A DNA stretch of 64,000 nt from Noviherbaspirillum saxi (lineage in GTDB: Bacteria > Pseudomonadota > Gammaproteobacteria > Burkholderiales > Burkholderiaceae_D): positions 372,001-436,000 of the forward strand of contig NZ_QYUO01000003.1 in assembly GCF_003591035.1 (NCBI RefSeq), given 5' to 3'. Made by a program: the position numbers and the translations under genes. Numbering within the stretch: position 1 is the first letter of the stretch; each line of letters begins with the position of its first letter. The notes beneath the pieces are model-generated. The model made no database searches. It was not told the origin of the DNA and worked only from the letters and a program-made list of their open reading frames with translations. Of the stretch, positions 7,163-16,102 are shown piece after piece.

Positions 7163-9490
7163 TCAGGCCGCAGCCGGCGGCTGCACCGTGGACAGCCGCA
7201 GCAACACCGGTACCGACTTGGAGGTTGGCGTTCCGCAACCGTCACCAGTGCTCTCAAGGGGAACCAACGGATTGGTTTCGGGATAATATGCCCCGAGACA
7301 GCCCTGCGGGATGTCATACTCGACCAGCAGGAAATCCTCCACATGACGTTCCACGGCGTCGCCCCAGACACTGGTGATATCCACCCGCTGTCCTGCCGTG
7401 AAGCCCAGCCGAGCCAGGTCGGCCGCATTGATGAAGACCACCCGGCGCAGCCCGAATACACCACGATAGCGGTCGTCCAGGCCGTAGATCGTGGTGTTGT
7501 ACTGGTCGTGGGAGCGCATCGTCATCATGACCATCAGCTTGTCGCCATATTTTTCACGGGCGCGGCGGATGGGCGACTCTTTGTCGATAGGGTTGACCAG
7601 GAACTCCGCCTTACCCGATGCAGTCTTCCACACACGCTTGCGTGACGCGGGTGTCAAGTGGAATCCGCCCGGGATCGACACGCGCTCGTTATAGTTGTCA
7701 AAGCCGTCCAGCACCTTCTCGATGGCGTCGCGAATGCGCGAATAGTCCTGCGCATACCATAGCCAATCGATCTTTTCCGATCCAAGCGTGGCAGCAGCCA
7801 TGCGTGCAACGATCGCAGTCTCGGAGAGCAAGTGCGGCGACGCCGGCTCGTTCATGCCATAGGAGATATGCACCATGCATACCGAATCTTCCACCGTGAC
7901 TCCCTGGGCCACGCCATTCTGCAAGTCAATTTCGGTGCGGCCCAGCGTAGGCAGAATCAACGATTCCTTCCCGTGTACGAGATGGCTGCGGTTGAGCTTG
8001 GTTGCTATATTCACCGTAAGCTCGCATTGGCGCAACGCTTGAGATGTGCGCGGGGTATCGGGTGTCGCAACGGAGAAGTTCCCGCCCAGGCCGATAAACA
8101 TCTTGACCTTGCCATCCAGCATGGCGGAAATCGTGTTGACTACGTCATAACCGTGTTCTCGCGGCGGTTCAAAGCCGAAACTTGCCTGCAGGCGATCGAG
8201 GAATTCCGCATCCGGTCTTTCCTCGATGCCAACCGTGCGATCGCCCTGCACATTGGAATGCCCCCGCACCGGCAGCAGACCGGCGCCTTCGCGGCCGATG
8301 TTCCCGCGCATCATCATCAGATTGGACAGCAGCTGCACGGTTGACACCGAGTGTTTGTGCTGCGTCAGGCCCATTCCCCAACACGCGATTACCCGCTTCC
8401 CCTTCGCGTACACCTCAGTTAATGCGTGGATATCTTCGCGCGTGATCCCTGACTCGCCGACGATATCCGCCCAACTCTCCGCGCGGAGGTCATTCGCAAA
8501 GTCCTCGTAACCGTTGGTATGCTCGCGCACGAAATCAATGTCGATCAGGCGGGCCTCGCCGTGCATTACCGCTGCGTCATCCAGCTCGAGCAGCTGCTTC
8601 GCCACACCTTTGATCAATGCGAAGTCGCCGCCCAGCTTCGGCTGCACGAACATCGAGGCGATTTTCGTGCTGCTTGCGGTCAGCATCTCGACCGGGTGCT
8701 GCGGGCTCGTGAAGCGCTCCAGACCACGCTCACGCAATGGATTGATGGACACAATCGTCGCTCCGCGCCTGGCGCATTCGCGCAGTTCGCCCAGCATTCG
8801 GGGGTGATTGGTTGCCGCGTTGTGCCCGAAGATCAGGATGGTGTCGGCGTGCTCGAAATCGTCAAGCACGACCGTGGCCTTGCCGACGCCGACGGTCAGC
8901 GGCAAGCCCCGGCTGGTGGCCTCGTGGCACATGTTCGAGCAATCCGGAAAGTTATTTGTCCCGTATGCTCGCACGAACAACTGATAGAGGAATGCAGCTT
9001 CGTTGCTGGCCCGGCCTGAAGTATAAAAGCTGGCTTGATTCGGATCGTCAAGCGTTTTGAGGTGGCGCCCGATGAGCGCAAACGCCTCGCCCCACTCGAT
9101 GGGATGATACTTGTCAGTCGTCCCATCGTAGACCATCGGATGCGTCAACCGACCGTGTTGCTCCAGCTCGAAGTCGGTTTGCGTCATCAGGGACGTGACA
9201 GTGTGCTCTGCAAAGAATTCCGGCGTGACCCGCTTGCTGGTCGCTTCTGCCGCTACCGCTTTGACGCCGTTCTCGCAGAACTCGAAGGTCGACGCATGTT
9301 GCCGATCCGGCCATGCGCAACCCGGACAGTCGAAGCCGTCAGCCTGGTTCTGCTTGAACAGAAGTTTGCACTTGCCTGCGGCAACTTTCTCTTTGATGAG
9401 ATTGATGGCGACGTATTTCAGTGCCCCCCAGCCGGCGGCGGGGCGGGTATAAGGTGCAACGTGGCCCTTCTCGGGCGTCGGAGGATTCAT
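7163..9490 (-). CDS. Molybdopterin oxidoreductase, formate dehydrogenase-like (FdhF/YdeP family)
   Basis: A 775-residue cytoplasmic molybdoenzyme. The N-terminus has Cys55, Cys58 and Cys72 (DCPGCAWPD and FEFCENG), the [4Fe-4S] site typical of the YdeP branch. Molybdopterin-binding segments follow: SGRASNEAAFLYQ, FPDCSNMCHEATS, IFGHNAATNHPRML and IACWGMGLTQHKHSV. The C-terminal cofactor domain includes TMRSHDQYNTTIYG. Mo is probably bound by Cys in NMCHEA. ATG 9490 (MNPPTPEKGH) is chosen; AGGA lies about nine bases upstream, and the long N-terminal extension to 9901 has no homology. The following fdhD gene supports a formate dehydrogenase-like role, though YdeP-type enzymes have uncertain substrates. 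Confidence 0.85.
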   Translation of the reverse strand: MNPPTPEKGHVAPYTRPAAGWGALKYVAINLIKEKVAAGKCKLLFKQNQADGFDCPGCAWPDRQHASTFEFCENGVKAVAAEATSKRVTPEFFAEHTVTSLMTQTDFELEQHGRLTHPMVYDGTTDKYHPIEWGEAFALIGRHLKTLDDPNQASFYTSGRASNEAAFLYQLFVRAYGTNNFPDCSNMCHEATSRGLPLTVGVGKATVVLDDFEHADTILIFGHNAATNHPRMLGELRECARRGATIVSINPLRERGLERFTSPQHPVEMLTASSTKIASMFVQPKLGGDFALIKGVAKQLLELDDAAVMHGEARLIDIDFVREHTNGYEDFANDLRAESWADIVGESGITREDIHALTEVYAKGKRVIACWGMGLTQHKHSVSTVQLLSNLMMMRGNIGREGAGLLPVRGHSNVQGDRTVGIEERPDAEFLDRLQASFGFEPPREHGYDVVNTISAMLDGKVKMFIGLGGNFSVATPDTPRTSQALRQCELTVNIATKLNRSHLVHGKESLILPTLGRTEIDLQNGVAQGVTVEDSVCMVHISYGMNEPASPHLLSETAIVARMAAATLGSEKIDWLWYAQDYSRIRDAIEKVLDGFDNYNERVSIPGGFHLTPASRKRVWKTASGKAEFLVNPIDKESPIRRAREKYGDKLMVMMTMRSHDQYNTTIYGLDDRYRGVFGLRRVVFINAADLARLGFTAGQRVDITSVWGDAVERHVEDFLLVEYDIPQGCLGAYYPETNPLVPLESTGDGCGTPTSKSVPVLLRLSTVQPPAAA

Positions 9491-9900
9491 GGCGTAAGTT
9501 CCTATGAAAATCGCATCGGCTCCGGCCTGCCTCGGGATGAAGCCCGGCACGCGGCGTACGCGTATATATAACGCTGATAGATTAGGTTCAGCGAGGCCGC
9601 TCAAGCACATACAGATGGCTGCATGACCGAGGAGTACAGTCTTCCGCATGGACCGTTGTTCTGGCATGGCTGGGAGCGTATGAACTGTATTCCCCAGCAG
9701 TACAGCGGACTGTACGCTGCGCGACCCTCGTCTGAGCCTACAGTTGACCTGCCGTGGCGCGTGGGTCCCTCCAGCCTCCTCAGGTTGTTCCCTGATGGCT
9801 CTTTGCACCCGCCCGCGGCACTTGTGTCCAAGGCCGGGCTGAGCGGAAAGCGACTTGCCTGCGCTCGTTTGCCACGGGCTCCCTTTCAACGGACTACGCA
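9491..9900. other. Intergenic region upstream of the molybdoenzyme gene
   Basis: 410 bases without a convincing gene. Short ORFs on both strands (for example 9623-9904 plus) show no family resemblance and no ribosome site. On the minus strand, CGTTATATATACGCG near 9560-9575 is an AT-rich, -10-like stretch that could belong to the promoter of the dehydrogenase gene. I saw no clear sigma-54 site. Confidence 0.4.
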
Positions 9901-10032
9901 ATGAAACTCGCTCTGAAGTCCTTTGCGGGTGTTCGTGAAGCCGTCAGATCTGGTGAGGAGATCCTCTTCGTTCCGGAGTCCGTTGAAACGGTAATCGATC
10001 TGCGCTTTTATATCGCAAATCGTGGTGGCTGA
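9901..10032 (+). pseudogene. moaD: moaD remnant (molybdopterin synthase small subunit)
   Basis: ATG 9901 opens a 43-residue reading frame, MKLALKSFAGVREAV, then GEEILFVPESVETV and DLRFYIANRGG, ended by TGA 10030-10032. This matches the first half of MoaD, the ubiquitin-like sulfur carrier of molybdopterin synthase (normally about 80-85 residues ending in Gly-Gly). In MoaD the position after RGG is usually followed by W-A-E; here the same frame reads RGG-stop-IAEA, so a TGG to TGA change is the simplest explanation. The remaining half, including the Gly-Gly end, is absent. It lies next to another molybdoenzyme relic at 10820. Confidence 0.7.
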
Positions 10033-10082
10033 ATCGCGGAGGCACGGGATACCGGAGATCGCTCAGCGCCGCAATTAACCAG

Positions 10083-10811
10083 ATGGGAATATATCCTTTG
10101 AAATGTAATGACTATATGAATCATACGCAGTGGCTTGAACTGCAGGTGAAGGAGTGTAAGACTCTTCTACGTGACAGTCATCTCGAAACCATCTTCGCGC
10201 TCATGCGAGCATCACTCTTCAAGGACGAGGAGACTGGAGCGCACGTTCACCGGATCAGCCATTACAGTGCCCACCTGGCGACTGCTCTCGGCATGGATGC
10301 CAACTTTGTCGATACCATCTTTTTCGCCAGCGCTATGCACGACATCGGCAAGATCGGCGTCCCGGATGGAATCCTGCTCAAGCCTGGTCCGCATACTGCA
10401 GAAGAGGCCGCCGTCATGCAACGTCATCCGATCATTGGAGCAACGATCCTCGGGAAGAGCGGGTCACCTTTCGTTGCGATGGGCGCCGAGATCGCCCTGC
10501 GTCATCATGAGCGCTGGGACGGCAGCGGCTATCCGGATGGTCAAGCTGGCGAAGCGATCCCGCTGGCGGGCCGCATCATGGCCGTTTGCGATGTGTATGA
10601 CGCGCTTCGATCGCGCCGTTCTTACAAAGACTCGATGACCCACACCGCAGCGGTACGCGTGATTGCCGAAGGGGATGGCCGGACAAGTCCCGCGCATTTC
10701 GATCCGGCGGTTCTTGCCGCATTTGTTCGCGATGCAGAATACTTCGAAGAAATTTTTGAGGAACATCACGACGATCCGTCAACTGCTGATTGGTTACCAC
10801 GCATTCCCTGA
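10083..10811 (+). CDS. HD-GYP domain protein (probable cyclic-di-GMP phosphodiesterase), no receiver domain
   Basis: A 242-residue protein. After a short helical lead (TLLRDSHLETIFALMR) comes an HD-GYP domain: EETGAHVHRIS, His86-Asp87 in SAMHDIGKIG, LKPGPHTAEE, HHERWDGSGYPDG and MAVCDVYDAL. Family members hydrolyse c-di-GMP with a di- or tri-metal centre. Most relatives of this type are response regulators with an N-terminal receiver domain joined by just such a helix. Here the receiver is missing, so the protein may be a truncated derivative. It is followed within about 10 bases by a molybdoenzyme relic, so both ends look like rearrangement junctions. No strong ribosome site precedes ATG 10083 or ATG 10116. 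Confidence 0.75.
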   Translation: MGIYPLKCNDYMNHTQWLELQVKECKTLLRDSHLETIFALMRASLFKDEETGAHVHRISHYSAHLATALGMDANFVDTIFFASAMHDIGKIGVPDGILLKPGPHTAEEAAVMQRHPIIGATILGKSGSPFVAMGAEIALRHHERWDGSGYPDGQAGEAIPLAGRIMAVCDVYDALRSRRSYKDSMTHTAAVRVIAEGDGRTSPAHFDPAVLAAFVRDAEYFEEIFEEHHDDPSTADWLPRIP

Positions 10812-10819
10812 AGGCTCTC

Positions 10820-11241
10820 AGCGCGATCAGTTTGTGGAAGTGCATGTCGTTGAAGACCTTGGCGAGATCCGGGTACCGCGTGCCGTTGGCGTGTACGGCG
10901 TCGACAAACTGATGAACCGCAAGACCGGACATAGCCAGCTGATGGGCGGCATCGTATGGGGCATCAGTCTGGCGCTGATGGAAAAGACGATCATGGGTAC
11001 CCGGACCGGGCGCGCCGTCAATGGCAATCTTGCGGAATACCGTCTACCAGTCAATGCAGATATCGGCACAATTGACGTGTCGGTAGCGGATGAAGACGAT
11101 CCGCACGTCAATCCGCTCGGTGCGAAGGGAATCGGTGACATCGGCATCACCGGCGTTGGCGCGGCGATTGCCAATGCCGTATTTCCTGCGACCGGCAAGC
11201 GGATCAGGAGTGTGCCCATCACATTTGACCAATTGCTATAA
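10820..11241 (+). pseudogene. C-terminal relic of a xanthine dehydrogenase-family molybdopterin subunit (PaoC-like)
   Basis: An open frame of about 140 residues matching the extreme C-terminus of large molybdopterin-binding subunits of the xanthine dehydrogenase/aldehyde oxidoreductase family: FVEVHVVEDLGEIRVPR, NRKTGHSQLMGGIVWG, VNGNLAEYRLPVNADIG, DEDDPHVNPLGAKGIGDIG and the closing ITFDQLL. The full-length family is about 730 residues, so some 80 percent is missing. The homology begins just after the HD-GYP stop codon, so no real start exists; the frame upstream overlaps HD-GYP out of register. Together with the moaD relic it indicates loss of a molybdoenzyme locus. Confidence 0.75.
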
Positions 11242-11418
11242 CATGCTGTTGAAAACCACTCGGCCAGCCGATCTTGGGGTTTGCGGTGTTCTGCGTACAT
11301 GCGTATGCGTACGCTTCTCTATTCCAACCTGCTCGCGGCCCCGTCTGAGTAGAAATCGCATCAGCGTTGAAAACTAAGTATTGCCTAAACGACTTTTAAA
11401 AAATACCTCTGCATAGAG

Positions 11419-14055
11419 ATGCGTAAATCGCCTATTCCTTTCATCGCCGTCCTTTTAACTTTACTATTTGCATTAACAGCAACGTATGAACTCTGGAGAA
11501 ACGCACGCGTTTCCGCAGACAAGTATCTTGCGGCTGAATTCGATTTCCGGGTACGCGACACGCTCACGCAAATCGTGCAAAGAATGCGTACCTATGAGCA
11601 AGTGCTGCGAGGCACGAAGGCCTTCTTGCAAGGCGCGCCGCATAAAGCGCGGAACGAGTTTCATGTCTATATCAATACGCTGCAACTGACCGAGCAATTT
11701 CCAGGCATCCAAGGAATCGGCATATCCGAAATCATTCCTCATGCGCGCTTGACCTCGCACATCGCGGAAGTTCGTCAGGAAGGATTTCCCAACTACACAG
11801 TATGGCCTCCCGGCGAACGTGACATTCTGACGTCCATTACGCAGATTGAGCCGTTTGACGAGCGTAACCAACGTGCGTTCGGATTCGATATGTACAGTCA
11901 ACCTGTGCGACGAACCGCCATGGCGCAGGCGCGCGACTCCGGCAGGGCTGCATTATCGGGAAAGATCACGTTGGTACAGGAAAGCGGGACAGGCATCCAG
12001 CCCGGTTTTCTCATGTACCTCGCGGTATATCGCGCCGGCATGGATACTCATACGGTCGAGCAACGTCGTAACAGTATTGTAGGCTGGGTCTATGCTCCAT
12101 TCCGTATCGCGGACTTTTTGCAGGGCCTCGGCGGTGAACGCTCCTCCGACCTGACCATACGTATCTATGATGGACCAGTGAAGTCGGAAGCAGCATGCCT
12201 GTACGGCTGCACCTCGGCGAACTCCACGCCGGCTCTGATGCATGTAACTGAATCCATACATATTGCAGGTCGCCCCTGGCTCCTGGAGATACAGTCATCA
12301 CCTGCTTTGGAGCGCCGACTTTCGACAACGGCGCCAGAACTGATCGCTCTGAGCGGCGTAGTGGTCGCAGCACTGCTGTCGCTACTGGCGTGGAGCCTGG
12401 CAACGAGGCGAGCCCGGGCAACCGATCTGGCCGAAACCATGACCCGGGAACTAAAAGCATCGCATGACCGGCTTGAGGTTGAGCAAGACCGTATGAAAGT
12501 CATCCTGGAGAATTCTCACGAAGCTTTTATTGCTATTGACGAGCAAGGCGTCATTACCGACTGGAACAGGCAAGCCGAGCGCACCTTTGGCTGGACTGCT
12601 GCCCAGGCTATCGGTCGGAATCTTGCAAAAACCATTATCCCCGAAGACCAGCGAGACGCGCATAACGCCGGCTTTCAACGCTTCCTCAAGACCGGAACGG
12701 GACCGGTTATCAATCGCCGCATCGAGGTCAGCGCACTGCATCGCAACGGAACAGTTGTTCCAATCGAGTTGGCAATTGCTGCAGTCAGGAGTGAAAACGG
12801 CTACACGGCCAATGCCTTTATCAGGGACCTGACCCAGCGCAAACTGGCTGAAGCGCACGAAGCCGAGCGACAGAAAACCTTGGATGAGACCCGGCAAGCG
12901 CTGCAGCAGGCGCAAAAAATGGAAGCGGTGGGCAAACTCACCGGCGGCGTGGCACATGACTTCAACAATGTTCTGCAAATCATTTCAGGAAACATCCAGA
13001 TGCTATTGTATGGCGGTGGTACCAAGGAACAGCACGAGAAGCGGCTACACGATGTAATGGGCGCCGTCGATAAAGCCGCCAATTTGTCCTCTCAGCTCCT
13101 GGCATTCGCACGACGTCAGCCATTGCAGCCTCGTGTGGTCAATGTCTGCACACTACTTGGCGCAATGGATGACATGGTGCGGCGGGTATTGGGAGCGGAA
13201 ATAACGGTCGAGACGATGGTGATCGACAGCCGTTGCAATACGCTGGTCGATCCCAATCAGCTGGAGAACGTTATTCTCAACCTCGTCATCAATGCGCGAG
13301 ACGCAATGAACGGCCGTGGAACGCTGACCATCGAAGTCGATCATGTCGAGATGGGCAATGACGATGTAGAGCCCTTTCCCGATCTACTGCCTGGACACTA
13401 TGTACTGCTCGCGATTTCGGATACCGGCGTGGGAATGAACGCCGACGTGATGGCGCAGGCATTTGAACCTTTCTTTACGACCAAACCGGTAGGGGAAGGC
13501 ACAGGCCTGGGCTTAAGCATGGTCTATGGATTTGTCAAGCAGAGCGGCGGCCACATTAAAATCTATAGCGAGATCGGACAAGGTACGTCGGTAAAAATTT
13601 ACTTGCCAAGTTCGAATGAGCTGGAACAGCACACATCCGGCCCGGCGCCCAAAGATGTTGTGATTGGTGGAAACGAAACCATCCTGCTCGTGGAAGACGA
13701 TCTCGATATCCAGTCCTCGGTCGGCGATATGCTGCTTGAACTTGGTTATCACGTGGTCACCGCGAATGATGGCGCAAGCGCGCTTGGCATCCTTAACCGG
13801 GGCGCAGCCATAGACTTACTGTTTACCGATGTCGTCATGCCGGGTCCTGTAAGCAGCACAGCATTGGTCGAACAGGCGAAACGGATTGCTCCCCAGATCG
13901 CCGTTCTCTTTACGTCAGGCTATACGCAGAATGCCATCGTTCATGGCGGTCGGCTTGATCCGGGAGTGCATTTACTAAGTAAACCCTATCATCGGGACCA
14001 GATGGCCCGCATGGTACGCCAGATCCTGGATCAAAGAACGACTGCACGGGCGTAA
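11419..14055 (+). CDS. Hybrid sensor histidine kinase (CHASE-PAS-HisKA-HATPase-receiver)
   Basis: An 878-residue membrane-bound hybrid kinase. A first membrane helix (residues about 5-24) leads into a periplasmic CHASE domain (about 60-250; FPGIQGIGISEIIP, AFGFDMYSQPVRR). A second helix lies around 310-330. A PAS domain (about 365-480; NSHEAFIAIDEQG, DWNRQAERTFGW) precedes the phosphoacceptor His513 in GGVAHDFNNVLQ. The ATPase boxes are VINARDAM, SDTGVGMN and GEGTGLGLSM. A C-terminal receiver has the phosphorylatable Asp804 (LLFTDVVMPG) and Lys855. The start is ATG 11419. No separate response regulator lies beside it, so output probably goes to a partner elsewhere. Confidence 0.9.
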   Translation: MRKSPIPFIAVLLTLLFALTATYELWRNARVSADKYLAAEFDFRVRDTLTQIVQRMRTYEQVLRGTKAFLQGAPHKARNEFHVYINTLQLTEQFPGIQGIGISEIIPHARLTSHIAEVRQEGFPNYTVWPPGERDILTSITQIEPFDERNQRAFGFDMYSQPVRRTAMAQARDSGRAALSGKITLVQESGTGIQPGFLMYLAVYRAGMDTHTVEQRRNSIVGWVYAPFRIADFLQGLGGERSSDLTIRIYDGPVKSEAACLYGCTSANSTPALMHVTESIHIAGRPWLLEIQSSPALERRLSTTAPELIALSGVVVAALLSLLAWSLATRRARATDLAETMTRELKASHDRLEVEQDRMKVILENSHEAFIAIDEQGVITDWNRQAERTFGWTAAQAIGRNLAKTIIPEDQRDAHNAGFQRFLKTGTGPVINRRIEVSALHRNGTVVPIELAIAAVRSENGYTANAFIRDLTQRKLAEAHEAERQKTLDETRQALQQAQKMEAVGKLTGGVAHDFNNVLQIISGNIQMLLYGGGTKEQHEKRLHDVMGAVDKAANLSSQLLAFARRQPLQPRVVNVCTLLGAMDDMVRRVLGAEITVETMVIDSRCNTLVDPNQLENVILNLVINARDAMNGRGTLTIEVDHVEMGNDDVEPFPDLLPGHYVLLAISDTGVGMNADVMAQAFEPFFTTKPVGEGTGLGLSMVYGFVKQSGGHIKIYSEIGQGTSVKIYLPSSNELEQHTSGPAPKDVVIGGNETILLVEDDLDIQSSVGDMLLELGYHVVTANDGASALGILNRGAAIDLLFTDVVMPGPVSSTALVEQAKRIAPQIAVLFTSGYTQNAIVHGGRLDPGVHLLSKPYHRDQMARMVRQILDQRTTARA

Positions 14056-14196
14056 CGATGCGCAAGTCTTATCAGCATGATTGCATGCCGGACCAGACAG
14101 GTGCCAATCCTGTGAATTCGCGTTCGATTGGACGAGCTCTTGAAAGCCGGGATAACTATAGGTAACTCCCATACGCGCCGGTACTATAGTGCGCTT

Positions 14197-14217
14197 TGGC
14201 ATAAACGTTTTATGCCA
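14197..14217. promoter_or_regulatory. Inverted repeat, probable operator ahead of the first liv operon
   Basis: TGGCATAAA and TTTATGCCA form a perfect 9-bp inverted repeat separated by CGT. It lies about 150 bases upstream of livG in the 311-base gap 14056-14366, just downstream of the -10-like TATAGT (14185-14190). No T-run follows, so a regulator site is likelier than a terminator. The TetR regulator encoded in the same operon is a candidate ligand by position only. The rest of the gap shows nothing else clear. Confidence 0.45.
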
Positions 14218-14366
14218 GCGACAAATCGGCGAAACACCTGTCAACATCAATAAATAGCGTTGCGTGCGCGCTTTTATGTGCTAGTATTTTTCATGTTACT
14301 GACGAGTAAATAGATTTCCAAAAGTTGCAGCATGTCCGTAGTTTGTATAAAAACGAGGAGACGGCT

Positions 14367-15221
14367 TTGCATGCAGGAGACAACCCCATACTTGAGGTTG
14401 AGGGCGTCACGCTCGCGTTTGGCGGGATCAAGGCGCTCAACGAGGTCAGCTTTCGTGTTGCGGAAGGTTCGATTACTTCCGTGATTGGCCCGAACGGGGC
14501 CGGCAAGACGTCGGTATTCAATACCATTTCCGGTTTTTACAAGCCTGCGTCGGGCGATATCCGCTTTCGCGGACGCAGTCTGGCCGGCGTGCCGCCGCCG
14601 AAGCGCGCAGCGCTGGGACTGGCGCGCAGCTTTCAGAATATTGCGCTGTTCCGTGGCATGACCGTGCTGGATAACATCAAGCTGGGACGGCATAGCCATC
14701 TGAAGACCGGGCCGCTCGCTGCCCTGTTCTTCACGCCGGCCGCGCGGCGCGAGGAAGAACAGCTGCGGCAGGAAATCGAAGAGCGCATCATCGACTTTCT
14801 TGAAATCGACCATATCCGCAAGGCGCCTGTCGCTTCCCTCTCCTACGGTCTGCAAAAGCGCGTCGAACTGGCGCGCGCACTGGCGATGAAACCGCAGATC
14901 CTGCTGCTCGATGAGCCGGTTGCCGGCATGAATCGCGAAGAGACCGAAGACATGGCGCGCTTTATTCTCGAAGTGCGGCGCGAATGGGGCATCACGATTC
15001 TGATGGTCGAGCATGACATGGGGATGGTGATGGATCTGTCGGACCATGTGATCGTATTGAATTTCGGCCAGGTAATTGCCGACGGCAGGCCGGCGGAAGT
15101 GCAGGCCAATCCCGAGGTCATCAAGGCGTATCTGGGCTCCGGCGATGTGCTCGCGCTGCGCGCACGTTTCAGCGCTGCCGCACGCAAGGCCGAAGGTGCA
15201 ACCATGCGGACCGCGGCATGA
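14367..15221 (+). CDS. livG: Liv-type ABC transporter ATP-binding protein (LivG)
   Basis: An ATPase of 284 residues of a branched-chain-amino-acid-type (HAAT) importer. Walker A is GPNGAGKTSV, the signature is SYGLQKRVEL, and Walker B is ILLLDEPVAGMN, followed by HDMGMVMDLSDHVIV. I prefer the TTG start at 14367 because GAGGAG lies six bases upstream, the same style of site that precedes the receptor gene of this operon; an upstream TTG at 14325 has no such site. It opens a nine-gene block and overlaps livH by ATGA. The following acyl-CoA ligase, hydratase and thiolase suggest the cargo is an organic acid rather than an amino acid (inference). Confidence 0.88.
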   Translation: MHAGDNPILEVEGVTLAFGGIKALNEVSFRVAEGSITSVIGPNGAGKTSVFNTISGFYKPASGDIRFRGRSLAGVPPPKRAALGLARSFQNIALFRGMTVLDNIKLGRHSHLKTGPLAALFFTPAARREEEQLRQEIEERIIDFLEIDHIRKAPVASLSYGLQKRVELARALAMKPQILLLDEPVAGMNREETEDMARFILEVRREWGITILMVEHDMGMVMDLSDHVIVLNFGQVIADGRPAEVQANPEVIKAYLGSGDVLALRARFSAAARKAEGATMRTAA

Positions 15222-16102
15222 ATGTCGACTGGCTGTTCTTCCTCGAGATTTCGCTGGCCGGCCTGGGCACCGGCGGTCTGTATGCGCTGACCGGCCTGGC
15301 CTTTGTCATCATTTACAAGGCGACCAGGGTGGTCAATCTGGCGATCGGCGACATGCTGATGATCGGCGCCTATCTGTTCTTTGCCTTCTCGGCCGGACTG
15401 GGATTGCCGCTCTGGATCTCGGTGCCGGCGGCACTGCTCGGCGTGGCTGCGCTGGGGGCATTGATCGAACGCACGATGATACGTCCGATGCTGGGCGAAT
15501 CGCCGATTTCTTCCTTCATGGTGACAGTGGGCTTGTCGTCGATTCTGGTCGGACTGGTCGAATTGATCTGGACCGCGGATCAACGACGCTTGCCCGAGTT
15601 CCTGCCCACGACGCCGATCCAGATTGGCGAAGCCTTCCTGCCGCCGAAAATTTTCTATGGCTTCTGGATCGCCGTGTCGCTGATTGCGCTGGTGCTGCTG
15701 ACCTTCCGCTTCTGGCGCGGCGGCATCGCGCTGCGTGCGACCGCATCCGACCAGGCGGCAGCCTATTCGATGGGCATCAATGTGCCGCGCGTGTTTTCGC
15801 TGTCGTGGTGCTTCGCAGCCCTGATTGCCGGCGTGGCGGGTATCGTGGTCGGTACGATCGGCGGGCTGTCGTCGACGATGGGGGTATTTGGCCTGTCGGT
15901 ATTGGTCGTGGTGATTTTCGGCGGGCTGGACAGTGTGTTGGGCGCCTTGGTCGGCGGCTTGTTCGTGGGCTTGATCGAGGCCTGGGCCGGCACCTATCTC
16001 GGCGGCGAGTACAAACTGCTCGCCACATTCAGCCTGCTGGTGCTGATCCTGCTGGTCCGGCCCTACGGCCTGTTCGGCACCCACGAAATCGAGAGGCTGT
16101 AA
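15218..16102 (+). CDS. livH: Liv-type ABC transporter permease (LivH)
   Basis: A 294-residue inner-membrane permease with about eight hydrophobic segments. Family signatures are GLGTGGLYALTGLAFVIIYK at the N-terminus, NLAIGDMLMIGAY, the long conserved loop RATASDQAAAYSMGINV, and VVVIFGGLDSVLGALVGG near the C-terminus. ATG 15218 overlaps the livG stop (ATGA), indicating coupled translation. It pairs with livM to form the translocation channel. Confidence 0.9.
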   Translation: MNVDWLFFLEISLAGLGTGGLYALTGLAFVIIYKATRVVNLAIGDMLMIGAYLFFAFSAGLGLPLWISVPAALLGVAALGALIERTMIRPMLGESPISSFMVTVGLSSILVGLVELIWTADQRRLPEFLPTTPIQIGEAFLPPKIFYGFWIAVSLIALVLLTFRFWRGGIALRATASDQAAAYSMGINVPRVFSLSWCFAALIAGVAGIVVGTIGGLSSTMGVFGLSVLVVVIFGGLDSVLGALVGGLFVGLIEAWAGTYLGGEYKLLATFSLLVLILLVRPYGLFGTHEIERL

